From NCBI GenBank assembly GCA_051000815.1, contig JBPCNX010000071.1:30417-94416 (forward strand): a DNA stretch of 64,000 bases, read 5' to 3'. This DNA comes from PSRF01 sp051000815. GTDB taxonomy: Bacteria; Acidobacteriota; Blastocatellia; Pyrinomonadales; Pyrinomonadaceae. The position numbers and the translations under genes are program-made. Under the pieces are notes generated by a model that saw only the letters and a program-made list of their open reading frames with translations, was not told the DNA's origin and ran no database searches. This document shows positions 34,826 to 43,975 of this stretch, one piece after another. Numbering within the stretch: the first letter of the stretch is position 1; the number at the start of each line of letters is the position of its first letter.

Positions 34826-35209
34826 TTACTTCGCGCTCGGATCGTTTTGCATCATGCCAAAGATGTTGCCTTCCGTATCTTTGCAGTAAGCGAACCAGCC
34901 CATTCCCGGTAACGGCATCTTTGGGACGGCCAGCGTTCCTCCATTCGCTTCCACTGTGGCAATCGACCTATCGAGGTCTGCAACGTCGACCGTGCAGACA
35001 TATGCAATCACCGCCTGTCCGTCTATCTCTCCCCGCCGCGGCAGTAGTCCGCCGTTGATGCCGGGCTGATCGTCGGGACCAGTTGTGATCAGCCAATATT
35101 CCATCGGACCTTCCCACTTCTGAAAAGTCCAGCCAAAAATTTTCTCGTAAAACTTAACGCCACGCGCCGGATCGGCGGCATGAATTTCGAAATGTACAAC
35201 TCGGGGCAT
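34826..35209 (-). CDS. VOC (glyoxalase/bleomycin resistance) family protein
   Basis: A 127-residue VOC protein with the paired beta-alpha-beta modules: VVHFEIHAADPARGVKFYEK (first metal His), FGWTFQKWEG, GGLLPRRGEID, and GWFAYCKDTEGNIFGMMQND at the end. This is the PhnB/CFP32-like group often described as glyoxalase-like; no substrate can be named. ATG at 35209. Confidence 0.85.
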   Translation of the reverse strand: MPRVVHFEIHAADPARGVKFYEKIFGWTFQKWEGPMEYWLITTGPDDQPGINGGLLPRRGEIDGQAVIAYVCTVDVADLDRSIATVEANGGTLAVPKMPLPGMGWFAYCKDTEGNIFGMMQNDPSAK

Positions 35210-35269
35210 ATGAATTCTCCTTTTGAAATGACTTCAATTACGAACGGCTTCGGCTAAATCATTCGAATG

Positions 35270-35626
35270 TTACGCGGACTGAGCAACTGCCGGCGCTTGG
35301 CCATACTTCTGCGTGGCAAAACCGACAATCAAACCCACCAAACTGCCCGGCAACATGATTTCAAAGTAGTACCCGCCGACTGCGAATCGCGCCGTTAAGT
35401 AAGCAAGAAATGCTCCGATGGCCAGCCCGAACAAGAGACCGAGCGGCAACGAATTGAATTTCTTCGCAAAAAAACCGATCGCGATGCCGGCAATAATGCC
35501 TTTGAAAGTCGAGCTGACAACGATCCCGGCAAGTTGATCGCGAACCGCCGGCGTGAACCATGCAGTAAGGCCATCAACGACGCCCAGAACTGCGCCGACA
35601 AGAATTCCAATTAGGGGTTTTGACAT
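35270..35626 (-). CDS. Small membrane protein with glycine-rich helices
   Basis: A 118-residue hydrophobic protein with about four segments rich in glycine and alanine (IGILVGAVLGVVDGLTAWF, FKGIIAGIAIGFFAKKF, LLFGLAIGAFLAYL, LPGSLVGLIVGFATQKY). No domain is recognised. SD AGGAGA is close before the ATG at 35626. Divergently placed relative to nothing nearby; probably a single-gene unit with the VOC gene downstream (60 bases). Confidence 0.7.
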   Translation of the reverse strand: MSKPLIGILVGAVLGVVDGLTAWFTPAVRDQLAGIVVSSTFKGIIAGIAIGFFAKKFNSLPLGLLFGLAIGAFLAYLTARFAVGGYYFEIMLPGSLVGLIVGFATQKYGQAPAVAQSA

Positions 35627-35946
35627 ATCTTCTCCTTTTAATTTTTGCGTTGTTGGGATCGAAGGCCCACCGAGATCCGCCAGCTATCAGATTCGGTACT
35701 CAGATTCAACCAGGAAGTGCAACAAAGCATTGCATCGAGCAATTACAGTACGGGAGCGGTAGCGACCGCACTCAAGCATCAGATTCATTCATGAAATGAT
35801 GCACCAATACACCCTCAGTCGCTGACTATCGGTTTATTGCTTCTTGCGCTTCCTGTGTTGCATTTCAAACTTGAATTCGCCGTACACACTCGGACCCGGT
35901 TTTCCCCAGGTGTCTGCTCTTCTATTAAACGTCTGCGTGAGATCCT
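35627..35946. other. 320-base gap between a small membrane gene and the kinase gene
   Basis: Contains a short hairpin (GCGGTAGCGACCGC near 35756) and no gene with a start. A coding-like frame on the minus strand (35830-35950) reads out of the kinase gene in another frame and lacks its own start. Confidence 0.5.
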
Positions 35947-36981
35947 TTAGCGACGGGAAGTGAAAATGAAAAAAACTCTCATCAGCAGATATGCCAGGAC
36001 GATCAGCACCAAAAAGCGGTTCTTGCCGAGCCAGCGACGTGTTTTCTCAAACCAATTCTCCCGATAAGCCGACACTGGCTCGTCGTCAAGGAGCCTGGCT
36101 ACGTCAGCCGATAATTCCGCCGAACTCGCGTATCTGTCTGCGCTCGACGCCGCCATCGCCTTCAAACAGACGGCCTCCGCGACTTTACTCACTTTCGCGT
36201 TCGCGGCCCGCGGCTTCAGCACGCCCGGCGGCCGGTTCGTCAGCAGGAAGTAGAGGATCCCGCCGAGGGCATAGACATCTGATCGTTCGTCGAGTCGCTG
36301 AACCTCGCCCCGTGCCTGTTCGGGAGACATGTAGAGGGCCGTCCCGATAATCGTGCCGTGCGTTGTTCCATCGCCAGCCGGTCGCCTTTCCTCCGCCGTT
36401 GCTTGTCTTCCTCCCGGCAATCGCAAGGTGGCGGCTTCTGAGCCACTCACCCCACCGGCGCTGTCAACTATTTTCGCGACGCCCCAGTCGAGCACCAGCA
36501 CCTCGCCAAAGGATCCAATCATAATGTTCTGTGGTTTGAGGTCGCGATGAATCACTCCATGAGCGTGGGCAAACCCAACGGCGTCACAAACGGCCTGAAA
36601 CTTTCGCAGGCGATCTTTGATCGAGGATACCCCCGCAGCGTATTCATCCAGCCGTTCCCCGCGAACCAGCTTCATCGCGTAGAAGACGCGACCGTCAGCG
36701 AGTTGTCCAACATCATGAACGGGCACGATGCCCGGGTGTTCCAAGCGTGCAATAATTTGCGCCTCACGCACCATGCGACGCGCAAGATCCGAGTCAACTT
36801 CCGTCGCGTTAAGAACCTTGATAGCCAGTTGCCGGCCGAGGTCCGGATCTTCGGCCAGGTAAACGGTCCCCATTCCGCCATGCGCGAGCTCTTTAAGTAT
36901 TCGGTATTTTGTGCCGCTAAAGTCTGGTTCAGCGACAAGGCTCCGCAAGTGATCAAGTTTCTCGTCCGAAAGAGGTCTCAT
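35947..36981 (-). CDS. Membrane-anchored Ser/Thr protein kinase
   Basis: A Hanks-type kinase of 344 residues. The ATP site is ELAHGGMGTVYLAEDPDLGR with Lys in LAIKVLN; the catalytic loop is VIHRDLKPQNIM with the DWG of VLVLDWGVAKI (DWG instead of DFG, common in these bacterial kinases); the APE-type region is TALYMSPEQARG. The C-terminal 25 residues form a single membrane span (FLVLIVLAYLLMRVFFIF), so the kinase domain faces the cytoplasm with no extracellular sensor. It overlaps the sigma factor gene by four bases (ATGA), so the two are translationally coupled. Confidence 0.9.
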   Translation of the reverse strand: MRPLSDEKLDHLRSLVAEPDFSGTKYRILKELAHGGMGTVYLAEDPDLGRQLAIKVLNATEVDSDLARRMVREAQIIARLEHPGIVPVHDVGQLADGRVFYAMKLVRGERLDEYAAGVSSIKDRLRKFQAVCDAVGFAHAHGVIHRDLKPQNIMIGSFGEVLVLDWGVAKIVDSAGGVSGSEAATLRLPGGRQATAEERRPAGDGTTHGTIIGTALYMSPEQARGEVQRLDERSDVYALGGILYFLLTNRPPGVLKPRAANAKVSKVAEAVCLKAMAASSADRYASSAELSADVARLLDDEPVSAYRENWFEKTRRWLGKNRFLVLIVLAYLLMRVFFIFTSRR

Positions 36982-37751
36982 TTAACTTCTACACCCAAAA
37001 GCGATCGCGCTTGCGCTCGAAACTCCTCATCGGTTCCGGTCAACTCGCGCACTTTCTCCAGCAGAATCTTGCGGAAGTCGCGTCGCGTTGCGGCGAGATA
37101 GTTAGTGACATCTGTTGTTTTCAACTCAAACCTGTCCGCCAGGGAAGCGTAAGAGATCTTTTCCTCTGAATCGTCATGCAAGTCGTAAAGTTCGAAGAGC
37201 TGGAAATGGACGCTGCGGCCGGATTGCTCGCAACTCTTTCGCAGAGTTTCGAGGGCGAGCATGAACAAGCTGCGCACCCACTCCCGATGAAAAAAATCAT
37301 CGGGACTCAATCCCTTTGCGGGGAGGTGACTCGCCAGCTCGCTTTCGGCGCTTTCGAAATCAAGTGACAAATGATCCGCACGTGCGCCGCGCTTGAGACG
37401 ATGCTCCGCTTTTTTTTGGTTCGCAACGAACCGGTCAAGGCAGGTGCGAAAAAAAGTCTGAAAACTTGCGCGGGAGCCATCGTAGGCGGCGAAATATCCC
37501 TTCTCGATGGCTGTCGTGAAGAACCCCTGTGTCAAATCTTTCGCATCTTCGTTCGATGCCTGCCACTTGATTCGAAGGTATTTGTAAGCCGGCTTCCAAT
37601 AACTTGCCACGATGGTTTCAAGCGCGCGCTGGCGGATTTGCTGGTCTTCGCTCGCGGCAGCGACAATCGCCGAGTGGCTGGTTACGGGAAAGCGGTGCCG
37701 CGGTCCACCAATGTCTGTATCGCGATCCATTTGAGCTTGCAGATTTATCAT
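36978..37751 (-). CDS. ECF-type RNA polymerase sigma factor
   Basis: A sigma-70 region 2/4 protein of the ECF group that pairs with Ser/Thr kinases in Acidobacteriota and Planctomycetes. Region 2: YWKPAYKYLRIKWQASNEDA, then DLTQGFFTTAIEKGYFAAYD. Region 4: KISYASLADRFELKTTDVTN. Start is uncertain; I use the ATG at 37751 (257 residues). A longer frame from 37904 would cover palindromic repeats. It is followed directly by the kinase gene, which probably phosphorylates or gates it. Long inverted hairpins lie before the gene. Confidence 0.82.
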   Translation of the reverse strand: MINLQAQMDRDTDIGGPRHRFPVTSHSAIVAAASEDQQIRQRALETIVASYWKPAYKYLRIKWQASNEDAKDLTQGFFTTAIEKGYFAAYDGSRASFQTFFRTCLDRFVANQKKAEHRLKRGARADHLSLDFESAESELASHLPAKGLSPDDFFHREWVRSLFMLALETLRKSCEQSGRSVHFQLFELYDLHDDSEEKISYASLADRFELKTTDVTNYLAATRRDFRKILLEKVRELTGTDEEFRAQARSLLGVEVK

Positions 37752-37817
37752 AGCGGTCGCCAATTCATGAAGCCGATTACGGGGATTCAGCCTGCGAAGC
37801 AGGCGAAAGCATAGCAG

Positions 37818-37961
37818 CCTGGGGCGTGAGCCCCAGGTAATCGTGGTCGCCTTATTTAAGCCCGTGAAACGGCGATAGCATTTGGATGGCTTGGTCGCTG
37901 TCACCCGCTTTGCGGGCTAAAGATTTCTCTTTCTGCGCTTCTCCTGGGGCTCACGCCCCAG
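37818..37961. repeat. Pair of GGGGC palindromes with satellite hairpins
   Basis: 37818-37837 is the palindrome CCTGGGGCGTGAGCCCCAGG. 37943-37961 is its complement (CCTGGGGCTCACGCCCCAG). Hairpins such as CCTGCGAAGCAGG and CCCGCTTTGCGGG, and CGCGCGCTTCGCGCG just after, fill the 372-base gap 37752-38123. They are REP-like and have no coding potential that I can support. Confidence 0.65.
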
Positions 37962-38123
37962 ACTTTATGCTTCCGCGCGCTTCGCGCGCTAAGGCCGCTC
38001 GCTACCGCTCCGGGTTCCTGCACTGTTTGCCGATTCGTCTTTTTTTGTGCAATCCCTTGAACTGGCTTGCGGGTCAGAATCTCTTTAGACTGACTGCGTT
38101 CCGTCAATGTTAATCTTGTAGTG

Positions 38124-38567
38124 ATGGCCAAACACGCAAAGCTCAGTTCACTCGCCTTTCATCCAGCAACGCCAGCCCGCTGGAACGATCTACAAGAGCT
38201 CTTCGGCGAGCGTGGTGCGTGTGGTGGCTGCTGGTGCATGTTCTGGCGTTTGCCGCGCAAAGAGTTTGATGCCGGTAAAGGAATGGGAAACAAGCGCGCC
38301 TTGAAACGGATCGTCACTGCAGGAAGCGAACCTGGAATAATTGCTTACCTCCGCACGGAGCCCATCGGTTGGTGCGCTATCGCCCCGCGCGAAGATTATG
38401 TCGCTCTTGAGCGTTCCCGCATTCTTAAACCTATCGACGACAAACCAGTCTGGTCGGTCTCTTGTTTGTTTATTAAAAAACCTTACCGCCGTCAGGGTGT
38501 TTCTGAAAGGTTTCTTACACCGTCGTGCCCGCTCCTAAAGCCTAAGCGGCGGTTTTTCTGGTCCTAA
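38124..38567 (+). pseudogene. GNAT-family acetyltransferase, C-terminally truncated/frameshifted
   Basis: Reads as the N-terminal two thirds of a GNAT family protein: GGCWCMFWRLPRKEFDAG, YLRTEPIGWCAIAPREDYV and FIKKPYRRQGVS (acetyl-CoA loop). After the GVS the frame ends in an unrelated tail (ERFLTPSCPLLKPKRRF), while relatives continue about 50 residues. A frameshift or loss in or after 38505-38530 is likely. I start at the ATG 38124 beside a GTG at 38121. Confidence 0.6.
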
Positions 38568-38636
38568 ACGACAAACTCGTCTTGTGTTAGAGTAGGTTTA
38601 CTTCCCGAAAATTGTCCGACGTTACGGAGACAGTGG

Positions 38637-38798
38637 ATGAAGTGTGGAAACTGCGGACGGCGTACTTCCTGGACGAGGGCAAGATGTGCGACGTGCAAAA
38701 CCAAACTTCTTCAGTGGTACATCATCGTCGCAGTCCTTTTCATACTTGCCTGCTACGGCAGCTTGATTCTTCTGGAAACTTTCCTGTCGCGAGCATAA
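38637..38798 (+). CDS. Small zinc-ribbon single-span protein, 53 aa
   Basis: A short ORF with SD CGGAGA seven bases before the ATG at 38637 and TAA at 38796. The product begins MKCGNCGRRTS and has ATCKTK, giving two CxxC knuckles (Cys3/Cys6 and Cys17/Cys20), then a hydrophobic span (WYIIVAVLFILACYGSLILL) and a short tail. A tiny zinc ribbon plus one helix resembles membrane-anchored zinc ribbons seen in other small genes here. Confidence comes from the SD and clean architecture. Confidence 0.6.
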   Translation: MKCGNCGRRTSWTRARCATCKTKLLQWYIIVAVLFILACYGSLILLETFLSRA

Positions 38799-38842
38799 TT
38801 CTTTAACGCCGGAGCTAACACCTACGCAACTGGGTGGAGTTC

Positions 38843-38886
38843 AAAAAACGAAGGCGGTGAGTTCGCCCCAAGATCTCACCGCCTTC
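38843..38886 (-). terminator. Rho-independent terminator of the RND operon
   Basis: A 12-bp perfect stem (GAAGGCGGTGAG / CTCACCGCCTTC) read on the minus strand, ending in GTTTTTTG, 35 bases past the tolC-like stop. Confidence 0.85.
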
Positions 38887-38920
38887 TCGCGTGTGGTGCA
38901 GCATTAATTGGGAAGACTAA

Positions 38921-40680
38921 TCAGCGCACTCGCACGACGATGCTGTTGCTCGTGAGAGCATTTCCGGTTGCTCGTTGCAGCTCGGCAAAAGCTTTATTCA
39001 AATCCGTTTGCGCTCTCAGCTCATTGCCCCGCGCCACAGTCAATGCAGTTTGCCGGTCGAGCACGAGAAAGACCGTCGACTGACCGGCATCAAGTTTTCT
39101 TTGTTCACTAGCATACTGCTGTTCACTCGCTTCGCGAGCGACACCCGCCGATCGCAAGCGGGCGGCAGCGCTGCGAACGACCTGCAAGGCGTTTCTGACA
39201 TCAACCTGAATTGACTGCTCGAGCTGCTCACGCTGTGTTGCAATCTTCTGACCTTCCACGAGAGAACGGCCCAACTGCGCTTCGGCGGTCCGATTACGTA
39301 GTGGCAAATTGATCTGCACGCCGACGCGGAAGTTCTGGTAGCGCTGTCCAAACAAATTCTGGATTGATTGTCCGTAGCCGCCAATAAGTTCCGGCGAAAT
39401 TCCCTGGGCCGGTGGGTCAGTCAAAGGTGGAAGTCCGCTACTGACCGACAGCAGATTGACTCGATCGCGTAATTCCTGTGACTAGGCGGTGAAAGGATTC
39501 ACGCCGCCACTGATCGCCCCCGCAAGACCGACAACACCGTAGCTCCCAACAAAATCAATCTGCGGCTTGGTCTGCTCACGAAAGTACTTTTGATCGATTT
39601 CGTTAACTTCGCGCGCCAAACTCGACTGCTGCAACTCGGGACGGTTTTCCAGCGCTGCTCTTAAGGCATCATCCAGGGAAACCGTTGGCGGTGGCGTGAG
39701 TTCCACCGAGTCGGTCGGGATCAACGAAACACTCCAGATCTGAGATTGCGGGTCGGTAGCAATCAGATTCTTAAGATTGTTCTCACTGCGCGACACATCT
39801 TCGAGCGCAATGAAAAGGCTCTGCTCAAATCCTGCCACCTGAGCCTCCGAAGCCACAATATCGATTGGCGCCAGGGCGCCTTCGTCCACGAGGCGTTTGT
39901 TATGTTCGAGTTGCGTGCGCGCGTCGCCACGGCGTCACGCTGAATCTGAAGATTGCGCAACCCAAAAACCAGATCCCAATAAGCGCGCTGAACACTGGTT
40001 ATCGTTTCGATCGCCCGCTGGCGAAACTGCGCATCCGAGAGTGATAGATTCTTCTTAGCGATCTCGATCAGCCGGCGATGGTTGTCGAATTTCAAACCAC
40101 GCATGAGCGGCTGCGCGTAACTAAACGTCAGAGCTGTCGGATACTGAGGATTCAAAGCAGCGAACTGGTTATTGCTCGTGAGGCGGATAGAAGAAAAGTC
40201 GAGACGATAGTTACCGCCAAGCTTTGGGGACAGACCTTCAAACCGCGCGCTGCCCGTGTAATCGTTTTGGATTACCGAGCCATTCGAACCGCCACTTAAG
40301 AAACTCGAAATCGGACTCTCAATCCGCTCAAAATAGGACGAGGAACTAAAGCGCGGGTCGTAAGCGCCACGGGACCCGAGGAGATCGAACTCCGCAATCC
40401 TCACGTTCTGCCGGGCCACCTCGATGTCCTTGTTGTTCTCCAACGCCAGCGCCAGAGCCTCGCGCAGAGCCAAAGGCTGCTGTCGATCAAGTTCCACTCC
40501 AACGCGACCTAGCTCAGGCAAAGGCTTTTGGCCCGGGCGAAAATCCGGAGCGATTTGCGGCACCGCCAGACTTTGTTCAACCTGGGGCGTCGGCGCCGGC
40601 AAAGTTGGCTCCTGAGCGTTAGCCGTCAGCTGGAAAGCCGTCGCCAGCAGGAGAACCGATAGTGCAAAAATAGTCTTCAT
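38921..40680 (-). pseudogene. TolC-like outer-membrane efflux channel, disrupted
   Basis: Reads in three frames as one outer-membrane factor. The start is the ATG at 40680 (signal peptide TIFALSVLLLATAFQLTANA), 12 bases after the RND stop. Frame 1 ends near 39931: one G seems missing in GCGACGCGCGC, and restoring it gives AVATARTQLEHNKRLVDEGA. Frame 2 runs from there to an in-frame TAG at 39482-39484 after GVNPFTA. Frame 3 continues in register after the stop (SQELRDRVNLLSVS) to the true end at 38921. Two independent lesions, one a nonsense codon, argue for decay over a single sequencing slip. Confidence 0.8.
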
Positions 40681-40691
40681 TACTTGTCGTC

Positions 40692-43600
40692 TTACTGCCT
40701 GCCAATGAGTCCAAAAAGCGATGCTGTCGCACTCGCGGTCTTGCGGCGCACCCATGCGAAGGCCCCGGTTGTACCATCGCCGATGCGTCCCCAAACCCGG
40801 CTTCTGCCCAAATCGTCGAAGAGCGAATAGAAAACCGGAACAGCCAGCAACGTCAGCATCAGGCAGAGTGTTTGTCCGCCTACTACGAGCACGCCGATCG
40901 ATCGATTTGTTCCGGAACCCGGCCCACTCGAGATGGTCAACGGCAACATGCCGGCCACCAAAGCGATCGTCGTCATCAGAATCGGCCGCAGACGTTCGCG
41001 ATTGGCGCGGATGATGGCCTCGAATCGCTCCATCCCCTGAGCACGTAACTGGTTCGTATGATCGATCTGCAGGATTGCGTTCTTCTTCACCACGCCGAAG
41101 AGCAGCAGCAAACCCAGGCCGGAAAAGATGTTTACCGTCTGTCCCGTAACCAGTAGCGAAAGGATGCCGAAGGGAATCGCGAGAGGCAGCGTCAACAGAA
41201 TTGTGATCGGATGGATAAACGATTCAAACTGCGCTGCAAGCACCATGTACATAAAGACAAACGACAAAGTAAACGCGAGCATAAAGTAGTACCCGGTGCG
41301 GCCCAACTCTTTTGAACGTCCAGCCAGACCCGTCGTATAGGTACTGTCGATCTTTATCTCTTTGGCAAACTCGTTCATTTTCTGAATGACTGCTGCCTGG
41401 GAACCGCCGGGTTTGACGTTACCCAACAACATCACTTGCCGCTGACGATTCAAACGATCGATGGCTGAAGGTCCGGTTCCTTCTTCGACGCGCACGAGGT
41501 TATCGAGACTGACCCAGCCAATCTTCGAAGAAGCGACGATCATTCGCTGCAGACCTTCCACGCTCGCGCGATATTCGCCAATCGCGCGCACGCGAACGTC
41601 GTATTGGTCGGTGCCGGAGTTGAAAGTTGACACCTTCTGACCTGCAACAAGAGTGTTAAGTGCCTGCGCAATATCTCCGACCCGCACGCCGAGATCCGCA
41701 GCTCTTGGCCGGTCAATCACAACACGCAGCTCCGGTTTGCCGGTAACCAAAGTTGAATCCACATCAACAAGATCGGGAACCGTCTTCATCCTCTCCATCA
41801 GTTCTGCGGAGTACTTGATCAGTTTGTCCAGGTCCGGTCCGCCGATAACGTACTGGAGGTCCGCGTTACGAAAACCGCCACCGGAGATTGTCGCAACCTG
41901 CTGAACACTAGTGCGGAGTTGACCGGGTTGCTCCTGCAAATACTTCGCTAGAATCTCGGACCGCGCGCGAAGCATTAAATCGTTCTGAGTAACCGAGCGC
42001 CCTTCAATGGGCTGCAACTTGACGTAGATCGTCGCGACATTGACCAGCTCCTGCTGGCCGCCGCCGATGGTCGTCAGGGTATCGGTCACACCAGGCAGGC
42101 GACGCACATCAGCGGAGACACGCTCGGCCAGCGCCGAGGTTGCCGTTAGTGTGGATCCCTCCGGCGCTCTCAGGTTGATCTCAAATTGCGATTGGTCGTC
42201 GACCGGCAGGAAGTTCTTGCCGACAAACATAAACAACGGGACGATGCTGATGACGACCAGCAGACAGGCGACGACAATCGCCCAGCGGTGCCCCATCGAC
42301 CAGGTGAGCATCCGGGTGTAAAAGCGATCGATTGGCCGGTAGAAGCGCGACTGCTTCGAATCATGCGGCTCGGATGTTCCTTCCGGGGAAGGTTCGCGAG
42401 TCTTGCTGCGCTTGAGCAGCCGGGCGGACAACATCGGTGTCAGGGTGAAAGAAACGAGTAGTGAAACGGCGATTGCAAATGAAGCAGTGAAGCCAAACGA
42501 CGACATGAAACGACCGGAGATGCCGCCCATGAAGCCGACTGGCACGAAGACGGCGAGGAGCGATAGCGTGGTGGCCATCACCGCGAGGCCAATCTCCTTT
42601 GTTCCGTCGATTGCCGCCTGGAATGGAGGAACTCCTTTTTCCTCGATGAAACGAAAGATATTCTCCAGGACAACAATTGCATCGTCGATCACAATGCCAA
42701 CCATAAGAGTCAACGCCAGCATCGTGATCTGATTCAACGTGTAACCCATTGCCGCCATCAGGCCAAAGGTGGCCACAATCGAAGTGGGAATTGCCAGCGC
42801 CGCTATCAGGGTCGAACGAAAGCTCCAGAGAAAAATGAAGACCACGATGGCGGCCAGAATGCTGCCTTCGATCAAGTGGGTCTGGATTGATTCGATTGAA
42901 GCCTTAATGAAGATAGACTGGTCGCCGACAACCTGGGTCTTGAATCCCGCAGGTAGCGTCGGCTCAATCTCATGTAGTCGCTGCTTTACACTGTCTGCGA
43001 TCGCAACCGTGTTCTGGCCGGATTGTTTGGAAACGACAAGAGTGACTGCGGGCTGGCCATTTAGTCGCGCTTCGGTGCGCGCTTCTTCCGCGCCGTCTTC
43101 CGCATATCCTACGTCGCTGAGTTTCACGGAGTACGTGCCGCGATTGGCAACGACCAGATTATTGAATTCCGCCGTGTCAACGATCCGACCCATGGTGCGC
43201 ACCGTCAATTCGCGCACGCCTTCGTTAACCCGTCCACCCGGAACTTCCATGTTCTGCAACCGCACCGAATTAGCCACTTCAGCAACGGTAACGTTGTAGG
43301 CTCGCAGTTTGTCTGGATCTACCCAAATCTGGATCTCGCGCTGGCGACCACCGATAATCTGCACCTGACCGACGCCGTTAATGGATTCAATCTGCTGCTT
43401 AATTTTTTTATCAGCAATGTCGGTCACTTCGCGCAATGAGCGCGGCGCGGAGACCGCGATGCGCACGACCGGCGCAGCATCCGTATCAAGTTTCTGAACG
43501 ATTGGCTGTTCGGCTGTGACTGGAAGGTCGTTGACGATCAAATCGACCTTATTGCGCACTTCCTGAGCGGCAATGTCAGGGTTTTTCTCAAGCAGGAAAG

Positions 43601-43883
43601 TGATGAAAACCTGGGAAACACCTTCAACAGAGGTCGAGCGGAGTTCGTCGATGCCGCTGATAGTATTGACGGCGCCTTCAACCTTGTCGGTGATCTCGGT
43701 TTCGATTTCCTGAGGTGAGGCGCCAGGGTTAACTACAGTCACGGTGATCGTTGGCAGATCGATTTTGGGAAACAGATCCACGCCGAGCGAATTGTATGAA
43801 AACAAGCCTACGACCGTCAGACTCAGGATCAGCATCGTCGCAAACACCGGACGCCTGACGCATATTTCCGCTAGCTTTTGCAT
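40692..43883 (-). CDS. RND efflux transporter, HAE1 (AcrB-like) family
   Basis: Inner-membrane proton-driven pump, 1063 residues. Typical start (LAEICVRRPVFATMLILSL), periplasmic loops and the TM4 aspartate pair in MVGIVIDDAIVVLENIFRFI. GXSXX/TOMTAL-type motif residues are present in GVVKKNAILQIDHTNQLR. Length is normal. Pairs with the membrane fusion protein at 43976 and the damaged TolC at 40680, so the operon is tetR-mfp-rnd-tolC. It likely exports hydrophobic antibiotics or solvents, substrate unknown. Confidence 0.95.
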   Translation of the reverse strand: MQKLAEICVRRPVFATMLILSLTVVGLFSYNSLGVDLFPKIDLPTITVTVVNPGASPQEIETEITDKVEGAVNTISGIDELRSTSVEGVSQVFITFLLEKNPDIAAQEVRNKVDLIVNDLPVTAEQPIVQKLDTDAAPVVRIAVSAPRSLREVTDIADKKIKQQIESINGVGQVQIIGGRQREIQIWVDPDKLRAYNVTVAEVANSVRLQNMEVPGGRVNEGVRELTVRTMGRIVDTAEFNNLVVANRGTYSVKLSDVGYAEDGAEEARTEARLNGQPAVTLVVSKQSGQNTVAIADSVKQRLHEIEPTLPAGFKTQVVGDQSIFIKASIESIQTHLIEGSILAAIVVFIFLWSFRSTLIAALAIPTSIVATFGLMAAMGYTLNQITMLALTLMVGIVIDDAIVVLENIFRFIEEKGVPPFQAAIDGTKEIGLAVMATTLSLLAVFVPVGFMGGISGRFMSSFGFTASFAIAVSLLVSFTLTPMLSARLLKRSKTREPSPEGTSEPHDSKQSRFYRPIDRFYTRMLTWSMGHRWAIVVACLLVVISIVPLFMFVGKNFLPVDDQSQFEINLRAPEGSTLTATSALAERVSADVRRLPGVTDTLTTIGGGQQELVNVATIYVKLQPIEGRSVTQNDLMLRARSEILAKYLQEQPGQLRTSVQQVATISGGGFRNADLQYVIGGPDLDKLIKYSAELMERMKTVPDLVDVDSTLVTGKPELRVVIDRPRAADLGVRVGDIAQALNTLVAGQKVSTFNSGTDQYDVRVRAIGEYRASVEGLQRMIVASSKIGWVSLDNLVRVEEGTGPSAIDRLNRQRQVMLLGNVKPGGSQAAVIQKMNEFAKEIKIDSTYTTGLAGRSKELGRTGYYFMLAFTLSFVFMYMVLAAQFESFIHPITILLTLPLAIPFGILSLLVTGQTVNIFSGLGLLLLFGVVKKNAILQIDHTNQLRAQGMERFEAIIRANRERLRPILMTTIALVAGMLPLTISSGPGSGTNRSIGVLVVGGQTLCLMLTLLAVPVFYSLFDDLGRSRVWGRIGDGTTGAFAWVRRKTASATASLFGLIGRQ

Positions 43884-43891
43884 ACTTAATT

Positions 43892-43968
43892 AGATGTCCG
43901 ACGTCCAAGGTCCAACGTCCAAGGTCGGTGTGACATTTGACGTTGGAACTTGGACATTGGACATTGCA
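43892..43968. repeat. Inverted pair of period-7 arrays (GTCCAAn / nTTGGAC), second locus
   Basis: Left arm 43892-43925: GTCCGAC, GTCCAAG, GTCCAAC, GTCCAAG. Right arm 43938-43968: GTTGGAA, CTTGGAC, ATTGGAC, ATTGCAC. Same word as 34727-34820, inside an operon between the RND and MFP genes. Confidence 0.9.
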
Positions 43969-43975
43969 CTTTTAA

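Noticed and set aside
35830..35960. Extra gene downstream of the kinase
   Set aside because: A minus-strand frame (ends in a Lys/Arg-rich tail) looks coding but overlaps the kinase in another frame and has no start of its own.
37752..37904. Longer start for the sigma factor
   Set aside because: The extra 51 residues would be read from palindromic repeats and lack sigma homology.
38612..38806. 64-residue ORF overlapping the small zinc ribbon
   Set aside because: Another frame of the same DNA; the CxxC frame has the Shine-Dalgarno and the membrane helix.
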